Assembly (NCBI GenBank): GCA_039924425.1
Contig: JBDTAX010000062.1
Span: 1 to 12,066 of the forward strand
Direction: 5' to 3'
Length of the DNA: 12,066 nt
DNA from: GCA-003244245 sp039924425
GTDB taxonomy: Bacteria > Actinomycetota > Actinomycetes > Mycobacteriales > Pseudonocardiaceae
Part shown: piece by piece, positions 1 through 6,146 of the stretch
Layout of the letters: each line of letters begins with the position of its first letter
Position numbering within the stretch: position 1 is the stretch's first letter
The notes under the pieces: generated by a model
Told to the model about the DNA's origin: nothing
The model's input: the letters and a program-made list of their open reading frames with translations, nothing else
Databases searched by the model: none
Position numbers and translations under genes: made by a program

Positions 1-976
1 ACACCGGCCGCTGCTCGCCGCGCATCAGCACCACCATCAGGCGCCGCCCACCGCGCTGCGCGGCGTCGAGTTGGGTGTGCCGGGCGTCGTCGGTGAAGCC
101 GGTCTTGCCACCCAGGGCGCCCGGGTAGGTTCTGAGCAGCTTGTTGTCATTGCTGACCACGAACCCGGGCCGGTTGCCGTAGCCGGGGAACTCCGCCTCC
201 CGGGTGCCCAGCAGCTCGGTCAGCAACGGGCGGCTGAGCACTTGGCGAAACGCCAACGCCAGGTCGTAGGCTGAGGAGCTCATGCCCGGTCCGTCCAAGC
301 CGGACGGGGTGGCGGCCCGGGTGTCGAGCGCGCCGAGCTTGGCGGCCAGCTGATTCATCTGCTCGACGGTCTGCGCCACGCCGTCGAGTGCTACGGCCAG
401 GGCGTGTGCGGAGTCGTTGCCGGAGACCAGGAACAAGCTGGTGAGCAGCTGCCGGACGGTGTAGTGACCGCCCGGGCCGATGCCCACCCGGCTGCCGTCC
501 TGGTCGGCGTCGGCCTGGGTGCCGACCACGACCCGGTCGGGTGCAAGCTGGTCGGCGGCCAGCAGGGCGGTGAACAGCTTGAGCGTCGAGGCCGGGCGGT
601 TGCGCGCATGGGGATCCTTGGCGGCGAGCACCTCACCGGAGTTGGCGTCGGCGATCAGCCAGGACTTCGCGTCGACCCCCGCCGGTGGGGCGGGCGCGCC
701 AGCGGGCAGCACCAGCCCGCACTCGCCCATCCTGGGCCCACCCACCGGAGGGTCCGGGACCGCCAGCGGCGGGGGAGCCAAGGTGCCCGGTGCTGGGGCC
801 TCCGAGGTGTCGACCGGTGGGGGCGGGGCGATCTGCCGCGTGCAGTCCAGCTGCGCGGTGGCGGCCAGGGTGATGGCGGGCAGGGTGATGGCGGGCAGGG
901 CGGCGAGCGGGGTCATCGCGCTGAGAGCGGCGATCAGTACAGCGACCAGTACGAAGACCGCTCGAAACCGGAGCAT
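1..976 (-). CDS. dacB: D-alanyl-D-alanine carboxypeptidase (S11 family), C-terminus beyond window
   Basis: This is a secreted penicillin-binding DD-carboxypeptidase that trims the terminal D-Ala from peptidoglycan stem peptides outside the membrane. Reading the minus strand from ATG at 976 gives 325 codons before the left edge. All three active-site motifs are present: SxxK as Ser130-Thr-Leu-Lys133, SxN as Ser185-Gly-Asn187, and KTG at 291-293. The N-terminus (MLRFRAVFVLVAVLIAALSA) is a signal peptide or signal anchor. A Pro/Ala-rich stretch follows to about residue 95. Only the distal part of the catalytic domain and any C-terminal domain or anchor are missing. A GTG two codons upstream (982) is an equally possible start, since neither has a strong ribosome binding site. 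The gene is divergent from the cytidine deaminase relic. The SxxK, SxN and KTG order makes the family assignment firm. The exact paralogue (dacB1-like) is inferred. Confidence 0.93.
   Translation of the reverse strand, partial: MLRFRAVFVLVAVLIAALSAMTPLAALPAITLPAITLAATAQLDCTRQIAPPPPVDTSEAPAPGTLAPPPLAVPDPPVGGPRMGECGLVLPAGAPAPPAGVDAKSWLIADANSGEVLAAKDPHARNRPASTLKLFTALLAADQLAPDRVVVGTQADADQDGSRVGIGPGGHYTVRQLLTSLFLVSGNDSAHALAVALDGVAQTVEQMNQLAAKLGALDTRAATPSGLDGPGMSSSAYDLALAFRQVLSRPLLTELLGTREAEFPGYGNRPGFVVSNDNKLLRTYPGALGGKTGFTDDARHTQLDAAQRGGRRLMVVLMRGEQRPV
870..899. repeat. Tandem 15-bp duplication in the dacB signal-peptide region
   Basis: Two exact adjacent copies of GTGATGGCGGGCAGG lie at 870-884 and 885-899. 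On the minus strand they encode a repeated Leu-Pro-Ala-Ile-Thr unit just after the hydrophobic core of the carboxypeptidase signal peptide. The repeat keeps frame, so it only lengthens the export region. It is probably a replication-slippage product. Confidence 0.85.
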
Positions 977-1170
977 GCGCACCGGGCGAAGGTTAGCTGG
1001 CTGGATATGGGGCGAACACGGAGGGCAAACGGTCCGAAAATAACAGACAAAAAGCATATTGTGCCGGTGCTGGCGCCGCGGGAGCGTGCGTGGGGCACCG
1101 ACGACACGCAGCGCAAAGGCGGGGACTACTTCGGCGCTACAGCTGAACCCAAGCCCTGGATGGAGCACTT
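977..1170. promoter_or_regulatory. Divergent intergenic region between dacB and the cdd relic
   Basis: This 194-bp gap holds no gene that I can support. It must contain the promoter of the carboxypeptidase and the former promoter of cdd. The most promoter-like stretch is an AT-rich island at 1036-1060 (gaaaataacag...catatt), which stands out in GC-rich surroundings. No pair of -35 and -10 boxes is convincing on either strand, so I do not assign exact sites. Confidence 0.4.
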
Positions 1171-1356
1171 GTGATCGTCAATGGGGATGCCGACCATGTG
1201 GTTGACTGGGACGCGCTGCGGTCGGCCGCGGCGCTCGCGTACTGCCCCTACTCGGGTCTGTGGGTGGGCGCAGCCGGGCTGTGCGACGACGGTCGCGTGG
1301 GTGACCGGCTGCAATGTGGAGAACGCCTCCTACTCCCTGATGCCTTCGAGTTGTGA
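1171..1356 (+). pseudogene. cdd: Cytidine deaminase relic, frameshifted and internally deleted
   Basis: This is the remains of cytidine deaminase, the zinc enzyme that turns cytidine and deoxycytidine into uridine and deoxyuridine in pyrimidine salvage. GTG at 1171 has GGAG at 1162-1165. The reading begins with a typical N-terminus containing VDWDALR, PYSG, VGAAGL and DDGRV. An extra G in the run at 1299-1301 shifts the frame. The hallmark motif TGCNVENASY then appears in the +1 frame, at about 1303-1333. From about 1334 the original frame resumes with LLPDAFEL and stops at TGA 1354-1356; LLPDAF is the usual C-terminal end of actinobacterial Cdd. The catalytic Cys-Ala-Glu and the PCGxCR zinc ligands, about 60-70 residues, are therefore absent. 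Because the two lesions compensate, a 61-codon frame is still open, but it cannot be a deaminase. I call it a pseudogene. Confidence 0.88.
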
Positions 1357-1375
1357 GCGGCACACGGCCACCCGC

Positions 1376-2578
1376 TCAGTGCACGTGCAGCCGGTCCTCG
1401 AAAGCACCGACCAGGACCCGCCACGCGGCCACTTCGGCGGCAAAGGGCGGGCTGGGCGCCAACCGGGTCGGGTCCGGGCGCAGCAGGAACGAGACCAGCC
1501 AGCCGAGTGGTTCGGAACTGGCCAGGGCCTTGTCGGCGTCATCCGACCCAGCCCACCGATCGGCGTCGGTGATCAGTTCCACGGCCAGCTCGAGCTGGCC
1601 GGGATCCACTGTCTTGGGGCCCCCGGCAAGGTCGTCGGCCAGGCCGCCGAGCAGGTAGCTGTTGCCCTCGGCGAGTGCTACCTTCAGCTCGCGCTCCCGC
1701 GCTCGCGTGGTCACCAGCGGCCAGGTGGACACCGCGTCGAGGTCGTGGCCCTCGGGGTGCTCAGCGAGGTGGCGGGCCAGTGCACGCGGCGAGCCGAAGA
1801 CGTCGATGCGCCCGCCACTGCCGAGGAAGACCGGTTCGTTGTCGAGGTAGCAGCGCAGCGTGTAGTGCTCGCCCAGCTCGCTGAAGATCCGAATCGGGTC
1901 GATGCCGACCTCCGACCAGAACGCCAGCGCGGGATCCGTTTCGCGCTCCTCGGCGGCGGACCGCTCCCCGGCCGCGGGTGGAGCTTCGGCTAGTTCGGCC
2001 GCCGCCGCGTCCAGCGCCGCCGGATCGACGTCGGGCTCGCGCAGGACCCCGTCGATGGTGTCAAGCACCTCGTCCCACCGCCGCGCGATCACGGTGCACA
2101 GCGCGTCCCAGTGCCGAGCGCCCTCCCGGCCGCCGAAGGCCAGCGTGCCGCCGCCGAGCATGCTGAACCCGGGGGTGGAGTCGAGGACCTCGCGCACCGG
2201 CTCCAGGTCGCAGACCTCGGCCAGGGAGCGCAGGATCGACACCACGTCGGCGAGCTCACCGATCACCCAGGTGTCCGGAGCCTGCGTGACCAGCTCGGGC
2301 ACTCCCACCAGGTCGTAACGGTGGGATTCGCTGGGGCGCAGATCCGGCGCGGGCAAGCGCGGCACCAGTGCCCAGGTCGGGTGGTCGATGAGGTCGTGCT
2401 CCCGTGTGGTGCGCACGAAACCGACCAGCGCCGCGACGTCAGCGAAGGCGAAGAGATTCGCTTCGTCGCCGAGGAACGCTTCCCAGTCCTCGCCGTCCGC
2501 ACGCCAGGGGGGAGCCCACAGCGTCACGAGGTCGCCAGTGGTCACAGCGAGTTCGATCGGCACGATGTCCGCAGCCAT
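1376..2578 (-). CDS. Conserved actinobacterial hypothetical protein, Rv3311-like
   Basis: A 400-residue soluble, acidic protein of unknown function. It has no signal peptide, membrane segment or catalytic motif that I recognise. Its place between a cytidine deaminase relic and an Rv3312c-like hydrolase beside purine nucleoside phosphorylase matches, from memory, the position and size of M. tuberculosis Rv3311 (about 420 residues). The sequence has two halves joined by an Ala/Glu-rich linker (about 186-215). Residues 43-72 and 259-289 look alike: both have an aromatic-rich strand, a helix, then His-Asp-Leu (61-63 and 278-280) and a Trp six residues after the Leu (69 and 286). I infer an internal duplication. 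The start is ATG 2578, with only a distant GAGGG upstream. The stop lies 19 bp from the end of the cdd relic, with which the gene converges. I do not assign a function. Confidence 0.8.
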   Translation of the reverse strand: MAADIVPIELAVTTGDLVTLWAPPWRADGEDWEAFLGDEANLFAFADVAALVGFVRTTREHDLIDHPTWALVPRLPAPDLRPSESHRYDLVGVPELVTQAPDTWVIGELADVVSILRSLAEVCDLEPVREVLDSTPGFSMLGGGTLAFGGREGARHWDALCTVIARRWDEVLDTIDGVLREPDVDPAALDAAAAELAEAPPAAGERSAAEERETDPALAFWSEVGIDPIRIFSELGEHYTLRCYLDNEPVFLGSGGRIDVFGSPRALARHLAEHPEGHDLDAVSTWPLVTTRARERELKVALAEGNSYLLGGLADDLAGGPKTVDPGQLELAVELITDADRWAGSDDADKALASSEPLGWLVSFLLRPDPTRLAPSPPFAAEVAAWRVLVGAFEDRLHVH

Positions 2579-2640
2579 GCGCGCAGCGTAACCCTCGGCT
2601 CAGGTAGTTTCGGTGCCGCCACGTTTAAGGAGCGTCCACC
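2579..2640. promoter_or_regulatory. Divergent promoter region with a strong RBS for the hydrolase
   Basis: This 62-bp gap separates the starts of the hypothetical gene (minus) and the hydrolase (plus), so both promoters must sit here or just inside the coding ends. AAGGAG at 2627-2632, eight bases before ATG 2641, is the best Shine-Dalgarno sequence in the window and fixes the hydrolase start. TAGTTT at 2605-2610 could be a -10 box for the hydrolase, but no good -35 partner is visible. Confidence 0.45.
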
Positions 2641-3507
2641 ATGACCCCCATCGGAGCGCAACGGCTCGTCCCGGTCAGCGAAGCGGCGGTGACCGTCGCC
2701 GGAGTCCGCAGCCCCTACCTGCACGCCGGGCCGACCGGCGCGCGGGAAGCGGTCGTGTTCGTGCACGGCAATCCGGGCCCGGCCCAGGACTGGCGGCGCC
2801 TGCTGGCCCGCACCGGCGCGTTCGCCCGCGCGGTCGCGCCCGACATGCCCGGCTACGGTGACGCGGACAAGCCGGATCGCTTCGACTACACCGTGGACGG
2901 TTACGCCCGCCACCTCGACGGAATCCTCGATCAGCTCGGCATCCACCGCGCCCACCTGGTGCTGCACGACTTCGGCGGCCCCTGGGGCCTGACCTGGGCG
3001 GCCGAGCACCCCGACCGGTTCGCCAGCGTGACGCTGGTCAACTGCGGTGTGCTGCGCGGCTATCGCTGGCACTACCTGGCCCGCATCTGGCGCACCCCGG
3101 TGCTGGGTGAGGCCTTTATGCGGATGGGTACCTTCCCGGCGTTGCGGCTGATGTTGCGCCACGGCAACCCCCGCAGGCTGCCTTTCGAGATGCTCCAGCG
3201 CATCTATCGCGACTACAAGAACCCCGATGTCCAGCGCGCGGTGCTGCGGCTGTACCGCGCCACCGACACCGCCTCATCAGAGGGGTTGCACGACCGGTTG
3301 TGCTCACTGGAGCGCCCGGCGCTGGTCGTGTGGGGGGCCCGTGATCCGTACCTGCCGGTGCGCTACGCGCAACAGCAACGGGAAACCTTCCCCCGCGCCG
3401 AGGTCGTCGTCCTCGCCGACAGCGGGCATTGGCCGATGATCGACGACCCGGTGGCCGCCGAAACGCCGGTGCTCCGGTTCCTGAGCGCTCTGCTCACGCC
3501 CGGCTGA
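2641..3507 (+). CDS. Alpha/beta hydrolase of epoxide hydrolase / haloalkane dehalogenase type
   Basis: A 288-residue cytoplasmic alpha/beta-hydrolase. The start ATG 2641 is set by a perfect AAGGAG. The oxyanion-hole motif HGNPG is at 42-46. The nucleophile elbow reads LVLHDFGG, placing Asp110 where esterases have Ser. The acid is probably Asp235 (GARDPYLP) and the catalytic base His263 (SGHWPMIDDP). A helical cap lies at about 140-215. An Asp nucleophile next to His is characteristic of epoxide hydrolases, haloalkane dehalogenases and fluoroacetate dehalogenases, which work through a covalent alkyl-enzyme ester. The substrate is unknown. The gene converges on purine nucleoside phosphorylase with a 14-bp tail-to-tail overlap (3494-3507). 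Gene order suggests a counterpart of M. tuberculosis Rv3312c, which is inference. Confidence 0.9.
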   Translation: MTPIGAQRLVPVSEAAVTVAGVRSPYLHAGPTGAREAVVFVHGNPGPAQDWRRLLARTGAFARAVAPDMPGYGDADKPDRFDYTVDGYARHLDGILDQLGIHRAHLVLHDFGGPWGLTWAAEHPDRFASVTLVNCGVLRGYRWHYLARIWRTPVLGEAFMRMGTFPALRLMLRHGNPRRLPFEMLQRIYRDYKNPDVQRAVLRLYRATDTASSEGLHDRLCSLERPALVVWGARDPYLPVRYAQQQRETFPRAEVVVLADSGHWPMIDDPVAAETPVLRFLSALLTPG

Positions 3508-4276
3508 GCAGCTCCCGCAGCAGCCCGCCCATCCGCGCCGCTGCGCCGCCGACGCTGGCGAGCATGTCGCGGTGATCCAACGGCGCACCGGTGAGGCCTG
3601 CGGCGAGGTTGGTGACCAGCGAGATCCCCAGCACCTCGGCGCCCTCGGCGCGCGCGGCGATGGTCTCCAGCACGGTGGACATCCCGACCAGGTCGGCACC
3701 CAGCGCGCGCATCATGCGGATCTCCGCCGGCGTCTCGAAGTGTGGACCGGGCACCCCGGCGTAGACGCCCTCGACCAGGCTCGGGTCTATCTCCCGGGCC
3801 AGCGCGCGCAACCGGGGGGAGTACGCCTCGGTGAGGTCGACGAACCGCGGGCCGACCAGCGGTGAAGCCGCGGTGAGGTTGAGGTGATCGGAGATCAGCA
3901 CCGGCTGGCCGACCTCGAGCCCCCCGGCGATGCCGCCAGCGGCGTTGGTGAGCACCACCGCCCGTACGCCCGCCGCGCAGGCGGTGCGCACCCCGTGCAC
4001 CACCTGCGCCACGCCGTGTCCCTCGTAGCCGTGCGTGCGACCGAGCAGCACCAGGATGCGGCGCTCACCCAGCCGAACCGAGCGGATAGTCCCGGCGTGC
4101 CCCTTGGCCCCCGGCGCGAGGAACCCGGGCAGCTCGGTGACCGGGATCTCGACGGTGGGAGCGCCCAGCGCGTCGGCCGCGGGGCGCCATCCGCTGCCCA
4201 GCACCACAGCGATGTCGTGCCCAGCCACTCCAGTGCGCTGCGCAAGCACCGAGGCCGCCTCCCGCGCTGTCTCCAC
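3494..4276 (-). CDS. punA: Purine nucleoside phosphorylase (trimeric, PunA/DeoD of mycobacteria)
   Basis: This enzyme phosphorolyses inosine, guanosine and their deoxy forms to free base plus (deoxy)ribose-1-phosphate in purine salvage. The 260-residue length fits the trimeric PNP family. Visible motifs are the phosphate-binding GSGW (Ser28 within 27-30), RTHGYEGH at 80-87 (phosphate and ribose contacts), NAAGG at 111-115, PGPHFETPAEIR at 176-187 with base-contacting Glu181, GMST at 198-201, and TNLAAG at 222-227 with the base-contacting Asn223. The GMSTVLETIAARAEGAEVLG segment is close to the mycobacterial enzyme as I remember it. The start is GTG 4276, with an AAGGTAG Shine-Dalgarno sequence at 4282-4288 directly abutting the 23-bp inverted repeat. 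The gene follows the kinase gene on the same strand with a 76-bp gap, and may be co-transcribed with it if the hairpin is read through. Confidence 0.95.
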   Translation of the reverse strand: METAREAASVLAQRTGVAGHDIAVVLGSGWRPAADALGAPTVEIPVTELPGFLAPGAKGHAGTIRSVRLGERRILVLLGRTHGYEGHGVAQVVHGVRTACAAGVRAVVLTNAAGGIAGGLEVGQPVLISDHLNLTAASPLVGPRFVDLTEAYSPRLRALAREIDPSLVEGVYAGVPGPHFETPAEIRMMRALGADLVGMSTVLETIAARAEGAEVLGISLVTNLAAGLTGAPLDHRDMLASVGGAAARMGGLLRELLSRA

Positions 4277-4287
4277 GCGCCTACCTT

Positions 4288-4351
4288 CGCATTCAGCGGG
4301 CTCAGCGGGGTTATTGGCACCTGGTTTGCCCCGCTGAGCCCGCTGAATGCG
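4288..4351 (-). terminator. Perfect 23-bp inverted repeat, likely terminator or intergenic palindromic element
   Basis: The arms at 4288-4310 and 4329-4351 are exact reverse complements, with an 18-base spacer. The element fills the gap between the kinase stop (TAG, 4355-4353) and the phosphorylase Shine-Dalgarno sequence (about 4282-4288). As RNA it would form a very stable 23-bp hairpin one base after the kinase stop. No T-run follows on the minus strand, so it is not a textbook intrinsic terminator; hairpins without a U-tail have been proposed as terminators in actinobacteria. Each arm contains a near-tandem repeat of TCAGCGGG (TCAGCGGGC then TCAGCGGGG), which suggests a dispersed palindromic repeat family. 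It could also act as an mRNA processing or insulation element before punA. The structure is certain and the function is inferred. Confidence 0.75.
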
Positions 4352-4352
4352 T

Positions 4353-6080
4353 CTATAGGGTGGGGATGAAGCTCGATAGGACGGGTTCGAATAGGCGCAT
4401 TCGGCCGGCGGTTTCGCGCTCGGTGGGCACGGTGACGGACACCGCCCACAGGTCTGGGCCAGCCGGGATCAGCCGCAGGTAGGTGGTGCGGCGCAGCTCG
4501 CCACCCTCCCTAGTCCGGAAGGTGGCGTCCAACGCGCCGCCGGGCAGCCGCTGGCGCTGGGTCTCCACGAGCTCGGGCACCACCTGGGACAGCGCGCGCA
4601 GGTAGGTAGTCAGGTAGTGGTCGACGTCGCCGCCGGGCAGCGCGCCGGTAACCCGTTCCACGGCGATCACCTCCGAGCCGTCCGGGGAGACGAAGCGCAT
4701 GACTGTGCCGGAGTCGTTGCCGAGTGTGCGCTGCTCCCGGAACTCCGGCCAGCCCCACGGCACGCGCACCGTGAACTGAGCCGCCCGGGTGTGGTCCGGC
4801 TCGGTGATCTGTTGCACCCGGGGTGCCAGCACCACGTCATCGGAGCTCGTCCCCGAGGTGGCCCGGGTTCCCAAGTAGGGCAGGGCTCCCAGCTGGGGCA
4901 GTGCTCTCAGGGAGGCCAGGGACGGCAGGGCCGCTCGGCCGCTGGCGAGGCGGGCAAGCCCGAACCCGCCGGTCGCGGTGCCGAGGAACAGCAGCACGGC
5001 CAGCGTCCACAGCACCATCCGGCGTCCGGCGCCGCGGCCCCTGGTGTTCACGCGCCGGTGCGCTGTTGCCGGGCGACGGACCCCCGTGGGCCCGGCCGAG
5101 GGGACAGCGGAGGGGACGGCGAAGGGCAGCGGGCCCGGGTCGGCCGCGAGTCGTCCGGTCGGTTGGCGGGGCGGCTCGGGCGCTTCGGGCCTGGCTCTGG
5201 GAGCAACGGTGACCGAGACGGGCGGCGCCGCGGCGGGATCGGGATCAGCCGTCCCGGGATCAGTTGACTCGGGTGGCGCGCCCAGCAGCTGGCGCACCCG
5301 CGACAGGGGCATCCGGCGCGCCGGGTCCTTGACCATCAGCCCGTGGATCACCTCGGCGAGCGCTCCGGTGCAGGACGGCCTGGGCACCTCGCCCCGCACC
5401 ACCGCGGCGACCGTCGCCATCGCGGTGCCCGCGTCGTAGGGGGGCCGGCCCTCGACCGCGGCGAACAGTGTCGCGCCGAGCCCCCACAGGTCCGACGCCG
5501 GGTTGACCGGCCCGCCGGAGGCGATCTCGGGAGCGATGTACGCGGGGGAGCCCAGCATCAGACCGGTCGCGGTCAGCGTCTGGTCGCCCCGGTTGCGGGC
5601 GATCCCGAAGTCGGTGAGCTTGATCCGGCCGTCGTGGGCCATCAGCACGTTGCCGGGCTTGACGTCACGGTGCGTGATGCCCGCGGCATGCGCGGCCTGT
5701 AGCGCCGCCGCCATCGCCGCCCCGATGGCGACGACCTGCCGTGGTGGCAGGGCGCCCGCGCGCAGCAGCTCCGCCAGGCTGGCCGAGGCCACCAGCTCCA
5801 TCACCACGAAGGGCGCCGCGCCCTCACTGGCCACGTCGTAGAGGGTCACCACGTTGGGGTGCGACAGGGCCGCGATGGCCCTGGCCTCCCGCAGCGAACG
5901 CTCCCGCAGCGCGTCCGCCTCGGCCTGCGGGATGCCCGGCGGCAGCAGCACCTCCTTGATTGCGACCGGCCGCCCGAGCACCTCGTCGTGCGCGGACCAC
6001 ACCGTGCCCATGGTGCCCCGGCCCAGCACCTCGCCGAGCCGGTAGCGACCCGCCACCAGGCGGGGTGCGGCGTTGGTCAC
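4353..6080 (-). CDS. Transmembrane serine/threonine protein kinase (PASTA-less, PknB-like kinase domain)
   Basis: A 575-residue Hanks-type receptor kinase counted from GTG 6080. The kinase domain spans about 10-265: glycine loop GRGTMG (20-25), ATP-anchoring Lys42 (AIKEV), catalytic HRDVKPGN (His137, Asp139), metal-binding DFG (157-159), activation-loop threonines 168, 170 and 172, and APE (183-185). A Pro/Ala-rich linker (about 270-350) leads to a single membrane helix at about 355-376. An extracellular domain of about 200 residues with no PASTA repeats follows. That domain (about 418-575) has a Mog1/PsbP/LpqN-like look, ending in an FEPVLSSFIP stretch; this fold guess is weak. An upstream ATG at 6140 would add 20 Arg-rich residues that look non-native and would nearly reach the mutase start. 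The gene is divergent from the mutase and upstream of punA. The ligand and substrates are unknown. Confidence 0.95.
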   Translation of the reverse strand: MTNAAPRLVAGRYRLGEVLGRGTMGTVWSAHDEVLGRPVAIKEVLLPPGIPQAEADALRERSLREARAIAALSHPNVVTLYDVASEGAAPFVVMELVASASLAELLRAGALPPRQVVAIGAAMAAALQAAHAAGITHRDVKPGNVLMAHDGRIKLTDFGIARNRGDQTLTATGLMLGSPAYIAPEIASGGPVNPASDLWGLGATLFAAVEGRPPYDAGTAMATVAAVVRGEVPRPSCTGALAEVIHGLMVKDPARRMPLSRVRQLLGAPPESTDPGTADPDPAAAPPVSVTVAPRARPEAPEPPRQPTGRLAADPGPLPFAVPSAVPSAGPTGVRRPATAHRRVNTRGRGAGRRMVLWTLAVLLFLGTATGGFGLARLASGRAALPSLASLRALPQLGALPYLGTRATSGTSSDDVVLAPRVQQITEPDHTRAAQFTVRVPWGWPEFREQRTLGNDSGTVMRFVSPDGSEVIAVERVTGALPGGDVDHYLTTYLRALSQVVPELVETQRQRLPGGALDATFRTREGGELRRTTYLRLIPAGPDLWAVSVTVPTERETAGRMRLFEPVLSSFIPTL

Positions 6081-6146
6081 GGTCCCATGATGCCCGCGCC
6101 GTGATCCCCACTGTTGTGCTCCCCGCCGGGGGTGTGCCATACAGGC
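6081..6146. promoter_or_regulatory. Divergent intergenic region between kinase and mutase genes
   Basis: This 66-bp gap between two divergent starts should hold both promoters. GGGA a few bases upstream of the kinase GTG (minus) is a weak Shine-Dalgarno match. Upstream of the mutase GTG there is only a G-rich run at 6128-6134. I see no convincing -35 and -10 pair on either strand, so this is a positional inference. Confidence 0.35.

Noticed and set aside
404..1174. Long plus-strand frames opposite the carboxypeptidase.
   Set aside because: The minus strand carries SxxK, SxN and KTG in the right order, so the plus-strand frames are shadows.
1181..1993. A 270-codon plus-strand frame running from the cdd relic into the hypothetical gene.
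   Set aside because: Only its first part (GCNVENASY) is meaningful, as the shifted piece of cdd. The rest is antisense to the 400-residue protein.
2542..3162. A 206-codon minus-strand frame opposite the hydrolase.
   Set aside because: It overlaps the start of the hypothetical gene and the body of the hydrolase in antisense, with low-complexity composition and no family motif.
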